From Chamaea fasciata (taxonomy: Eukaryota > Chordata > Aves > Passeriformes > Sylviidae): a stretch of 64,000 nt of DNA. Position numbers and translations under genes: made by a program. Where the stretch lies: positions 1 through 64,000 of the forward strand of contig JARCOQ010000081.1 of NCBI GenBank assembly GCA_029207755.1. Direction: 5' to 3'. Below the pieces are notes generated by a model that saw only the letters and a list, made by a program, of their open reading frames with translations, was not told the DNA's origin and searched no databases. Shown here in pieces: positions 59,642 through 64,000 of the stretch. Numbering within the stretch: the stretch's first letter is position 1; each line of letters opens with the position of its first letter.

Positions 59642-62600
59642 TCAGCTCTCCGCAGAGCTCCAGCAGCGCAGCCAGCCCAGGCCCGACAGTCGAGGCCGTG
59701 TCTTCCGTGCCCTGCGGAGTTGATCTCGCAGCTTCCGCAGGATGGAGTACGGAGCTCTCTGGACTGCCCGGAGGACCAAGGCTGTTTCAATGGCCAGGTT
59801 TCTGATGGCAGGGCTGCTGTCATCTGCCGTGTCTTCAAGGGCTGCAAGACAGAGGAACACGGGGCCATAGCCCTGATCAGCAGGGACCCGAGGAGAGCCC
59901 CCTGCCAGGGCCAGCCCAGCCCGCTCTTGCCATGGCCACGAGGGAGCAGGGACCAAGGGGATTGAAACATTAATTTTGAAGAATTACAGACTTTAACTGG
60001 ATATTGCTGAAGTAAGACAGATAGACTTCCCTTTTGATAAGCAGAAGCCGGATTTAAGGAACTGATAAATCATGGGGCCTGTCAACTTATGTTTGTGTTT
60101 TCTGACTAATCAATAGGCTTCAAGAAGCACAGTAAATTCATAAATGAAATACTCCTGGGAAAACAGGATTCAGTTGTCACGCAACACTAAAAGGTTAAAA
60201 AGTCAAAGCGAAGAAGACTCACTTACTTCATCATTTTGAGACCCCGCCCCATAAAAAAGACCACCGACCCATTTCAAAGAACAAACCACGCATGCTTAAT
60301 AGCTTTTGGCTAATTACCATAGGAAGCGGGGAATGGGAGGTACTAAAGTCATGAATATACATTTGTGTTTTGGGTATTCAATCCTTCAGTACATAAAAAG
60401 ACCCTGTGATCTTCTGTGAGCGCGCGTGTGTTCGGGAGCTATCCCGCACGCTGCCCGGCATCGTAATTAAACATACACTTTCTAACTCTAAACTGCCGGA
60501 GAGTCTTTTGTCCGTCATTGTTGGATATCGGCATTAGGGCGATATTCCTATTTTTTTTAATAATTCAGGATCAGCCCAAAGCTGCTGGCCATGAATCCCC
60601 GACGTGTCCCCGAATTCTCCGTGTGCTCCGCCCTCACCACCCCTCGTCCGCACAGGGAGCACAGCCCTCCGCAGCCGGGCCAGAGCGTGCGGCTTCCCCC
60701 GGCAGCCCCCGCTGACAGCCCGCTGCCCCCACTCACCCGCACAGATGAGCTCGAGCTCTTCCTTCCTTCCCCTCAGGTGCCGCCCGGCCATCCCTGGGAA
60801 CACAGAGCCTGTCAGGGCCCCAGCGGCACGGCGCCCTGCCGGCGGCGCTGCCAGCCCTGTGGCCACACGGCCTCCTGCCCCGGCGGGGCTCGGCCCGGGC
60901 CCTTGCCGCACGCTGCCGCCCCAGGGCACGGCTGCCAGAGGGCGGCAGCGGCCCCGAGGGCAGGCGCGGCTCCACGGCGCCGGGCGCGGATGCCGCCGCA
61001 GCCGGGCCAGCAGCCGGGGCCGGGGCCGAGCTGCGGCGGGCCGGGGATGGGGGCTCGGGCTCGTGGCTCACCCATGAACCTGATGGCCGCCTCTCGCAGG
61101 GGCTCCTGTGGGTGCTCCAGGTAGGGCAGGGCCCGGCGCAGGTGCTCGGCCGCTCGGCTCCTGTCGTCTGCCAGCTGGAGAGAGCGGCAGCAGGGAGGGA
61201 AGGGTTGGCGCGGGCTCAGCCCCTGGCCGGGCTCTGGCCGCGCCCAGCCCCGGCCTCCCCTGCCCGCACAGCCCCGAGGCCCGGCCAGCGGGCGCCGGCG
61301 CCAGGCTCTGCAGGGGACAGAGGGCCGGCTGCTGCCCGGGGAGGCGCGGTGCCGCCCCGCCCCGCGGCCCCGCTGGGCCGGGGCTCCGTGGGCACCGCAC
61401 TCGGGGGCCTTCTCCGGGCTGAGGCCGCGGCTTTCAGTCCCTTACCAGTCCTTCGCCGAACCTCCACGTCTGATCCACCTGCAGCATCTGTTCAAGATCC
61501 CTCCTCCTCAGGAATCTGGCTGAGGAATGCAGCGTTTCCCGGGCGGCCTGGAGAGCAGCAGAGAGCCGCAGATGGCCCCACAGTTCAGGGCACAGGAGTG
61601 TCCCTGTGCCAAGGCCTGCAAGAGGCTCCAGCCTGCAAGGCTCCAGGGCAGGAGGCAGCCGAGCCCCTGCCCAGGGGGACGCAGCAGCTCACAAGTGCTC
61701 ACCTCAAGCACACACTTGTTCTGGTCATGGCAGTGGAAGGAGAGTGGGAGCAGGCTCTGGCACACGTGGGACTTCAGCACCTTTCTTCCCTCTTCCGTTA
61801 ACGAAACCATCATGTCTTGAAAGGCAAACATAGCGCACAGCTGCACCTGGCTATCATCCTGTATGAAAGGAAGGAAAAAAGACCTCATCACGGGCTGCTT
61901 CTGGCTGACCTGGGCACCAGCCTGCAAATCCACATGGCACAAAGTGTCCATGCGGCACTCGGTGGCCGTGGCTGGGGGCACAGAGCCTTACGTTGTCAAA
62001 GAGCGGCAGGAGCGCCTCAGCCAGTCTCAGGGCGATGGGGCTGGGTATCAGGACGCCATTGTACAGAAACAAATATTTCAGTAGAACAATGGTCATCCTG
62101 ATGATGTCGCCATCACTTTCCTGCAGGAGCTCGATGAGGCTTTCAGTCAGGTTCCACATTTCTTTAGCCTGTGTGGAACACAAGTCTGTGTAAGCCCAGC
62201 CTGCTGCCACAGGGCTCAGAGGCCAAAGGCCTGTGTGGAAGCACTCGGGCAGCTGAAGTGGGAGGCAGGAGAGCTGGGAGCAGCTGTCTCAGCACCCAAA
62301 ACTAAGGCAAGCTCAAGCAACTGCCTTTCCCAGCCCCACGCTGCCCGCACAGCCTCAGCCGCTGCCCCCTTCTCACCATCAGGCGATTCTTGCCGAGCAC
62401 CACGAGGCCTCTGAGTGCCAAGAGACGCCTCTCCCTGCACTCGCTCCGCAGGTTCTTGGACAGGATCTCCAGAGCGATGCCGCTGCACTTACTCAAGTTG
62501 AGGCACTGGAGGACCTGAAAGGCACAGGGCAGTGACAGGGGTCCCGGCCGACAGCAGCCCAGACCCGCACAGGGCCGGGCCCAGGCAGCAGCAGCAGCAG

Positions 62601-63889
62601 CAGCACAGGGCACGGGCACCGTCCCAGGCAGCTGCGGCTACGAGAGGGCACAGAGCTGGGAGGCAGCCCAGCCAGGCAGCGCTGGCCTTCAGGCTCACCT
62701 CCACAAGGAACACCAGGGCGGGCAGATCCCAGCGTGGCTGCCGTGTGCTGAGCAGCTGGAGCAGGTAGTGAATGATCCAGGAACACAAGGGTTTGGAGAC
62801 AGAAGACATCTGCCTGGCAGGAGAAAAAGTAACCAACACTGTGAACCAGGGGGACAGACCTTTCCCAGGAGTGACTCCCAGAGGTCGGCTCTTTCAGCAC
62901 CATCCTGCACGGGGACCTCAGGCATTTGGGAGGTGGCTCCTTGTGGGCACCCGCCTCTGCCAGCCTTTGCCAGTCTGCTTGGTGTTCCGGGGTGACAAGG
63001 CCCTCTGGCTCATCACCACAGAGACTCTGTGGGGGACCCCGAGCACAGAGCACAGATTCTGGGGGCGGCGGCGTCAAGGGGGTCTCACCTGGCCAGCAGA
63101 CCCAAAGCATAGTGGTGGGTGTCAGCATGGAGCAGCTTGTCCCAGCCACGCTGGCGTTCCATTGCCACCACCACATTCTCACAGCGCATTTGGCAGAGCA
63201 GGGACTTGAGGGTCCACGCTGCAAACCTGTGTGCAGAGCAAAGCCCAGGTCACGCTGGGAGCACTGGCTCCTGCCCTGGAGATTTGGCAGGGACAGGAGG
63301 ACTGGGATGGAGCACCTGTTGGGGCTGGTGGCAAGGCCGTCTCGCTCCTGGCATGCCTTCCAGAAGGTATCGATCTCCTCTGGTGGATCCAAAGTGCTGG
63401 AGAACACTTGGAAGAGCAGATGCACAAGTAGGCGGGGGAAACACAGCCTCACTTCGAGTGGGACATCGTGCTCCTGGAGGATCTTCCACATCACCGCAGT
63501 TGCCTGCAAAGGACAAATCCCCCCGACACAGTGCTGAGGTGTTGGTGTGGCAGGGCCCCAGCGTGGCACGGAGAGGCCAGGGGAGACGCAGGGGGAGCAC
63601 CGGGCCCGGTGCCCCTGAAGCTGCCCCTAGGCCAGGCTTCATCCCAGCGCCTGAGGCAGGGAGATGCGGTGGGGGAAGGAGGGTGGAGAGCTGCTGGAAA
63701 GGCAGCCGTGGGGTGAGCTGGGGCCAGTTCCAGAAACTCACAGCCAGGGCAAAGACACCAGTTTTGTCCCCATCCGAGGTGCACGTGCTGTGCTCTGGCC
63801 AGTCCTCCAGCACACGGAGGAGCATCATCTGCGCCGGCTTCGCAGTGCTGGGGGAGCACAGGATGACCTTCCACATGGACAAAGCAGCT
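59642..63889 (-). CDS. Maestro heat-like repeat (MROH) family protein, last 11 exons
   Basis: Exons on the minus strand: 63889-63742, 63503-63316, 63226-63089, 62813-62699, 62514-62377, 62168-61992, 61858-61703, 61547-61446, 61174-61072, 60793-60737 and 59841-59642 (stop TGA/TAG at 59642-59644). All borders are GT-AG and all phases join, giving 506 residues of the C-terminal part; the gene begins beyond 64,000. The product is a series of paired amphipathic helices (for example IRMTIVLLKYLF, ALRLAEALLPLF), as in HEAT-repeat MROH proteins; the LRSECRERRLLALRGL and AIRFMG stretches are typical of songbird MROH-like predictions as I recall them. Function is unknown in birds. No break was seen. 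The last intron holds a probable LTR. Confidence 0.87.
60005..60530 (+). mobile_element. Probable solo LTR in the last MROH intron
   Basis: About 520 bp of AT-rich sequence interrupt GC-rich intron. It carries a TATA-like ACATAAAAAG at 60,391-60,400, and ATTAAA at 60,466-60,471 followed by a GT-rich region, the order expected of an LTR in plus orientation (antisense to the gene). GGATAT occurs at both edges (59,999-60,004 and 60,523-60,528) and could be a 6-bp target duplication, but the 3' end would then be TT and not CA, so the ends are tentative. Confidence 0.58.
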
Positions 63890-64000
63890 CTGCAGGGTCA
63901 GAACTCTGTCTCAGGGGGGCCTCGGACACAGCACCGTGGCCTGGGCTGCAGGGGGGAGCTGAGCTGGCTGCCAGCTCTGCCTCTGCCCACTGGCCCTTGC
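63890..64000 (-). other. Intron of the MROH-like gene at the window edge
   Basis: Sequence upstream of the first visible exon reads as intron on the minus strand, with an acceptor CTGCAG at 63,890-63,895. Further upstream exons must lie outside the window. Confidence 0.6.

Noticed and set aside
1..64000. CRISPR arrays, operons, bacterial promoters, tRNA or rRNA genes
   Set aside because: The sequence is clearly vertebrate; no regularly spaced repeats, tRNA cloverleaf or rRNA segment was recognised on either strand.

Overview
This window looks like vertebrate nuclear DNA, most likely from a songbird (passerine). Genes are split into short exons with GT-AG introns. A CR1 LINE fragment lies in one intron, and degraded avian-type endogenous retrovirus pieces and LTR-like segments are scattered about. 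The recognisable genes belong to families I know as multicopy in songbird assemblies: HSF5-like, PAK-like and PIM-like kinases and maestro heat-like (MROH) proteins. The species and chromosome are inferred; the exon structures are read from the sequence.

Layout. 0.7-2.6 kb: an HSF5-like DNA-binding domain ORF running into a GC-rich minisatellite. 2.6-7.5 kb: no recognised gene; an AT-rich microsatellite-like stretch at 6.2-6.9 kb. 7.5-18.4 kb, plus strand: a 15-exon PAK-like kinase whose exon phases all fit, predicting 607 residues with a hydrophobic N-terminus, a coiled-coil linker and a full STE20-type kinase domain but no visible CRIB/PBD. 19.2-22.9 kb: a 446-bp, almost perfect inverted repeat around a 2.9-kb spacer. 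24.9-42.9 kb: an 18-kb AT-rich stretch with no recognised gene. 43.0-45.0 kb: an LTR-like segment, then a broken MHC class I fragment (end of alpha-3, transmembrane exon) and broken FLOT1 exons. 45.9-49.0 kb, minus strand: degraded retroviral dUTPase, LTR and reverse transcriptase. 51.6-54.8 kb, minus strand: a decayed PIM exon copy followed by an intact five-exon PIM-like kinase (446 residues) whose first exon carries 18 GGGGCC-type hexamers. 58.4-64.0 kb, minus strand: a truncated MROH-like copy, then the last 11 exons of an MROH-like gene that continues past the window edge, with a probable solo LTR in its last intron.

The genes do not form a pathway that can be read from the sequence. The common theme is duplication and decay: two kinase families and MROH each show an intact copy or a decayed copy near related segments, and the MHC class I plus FLOT1 remnants suggest the block derives from, or received pieces of, an MHC-linked region. 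The most notable item is the PAK-like kinase that seems to have exchanged the Rho-GTPase-binding N-terminus for a membrane anchor and coiled coil.
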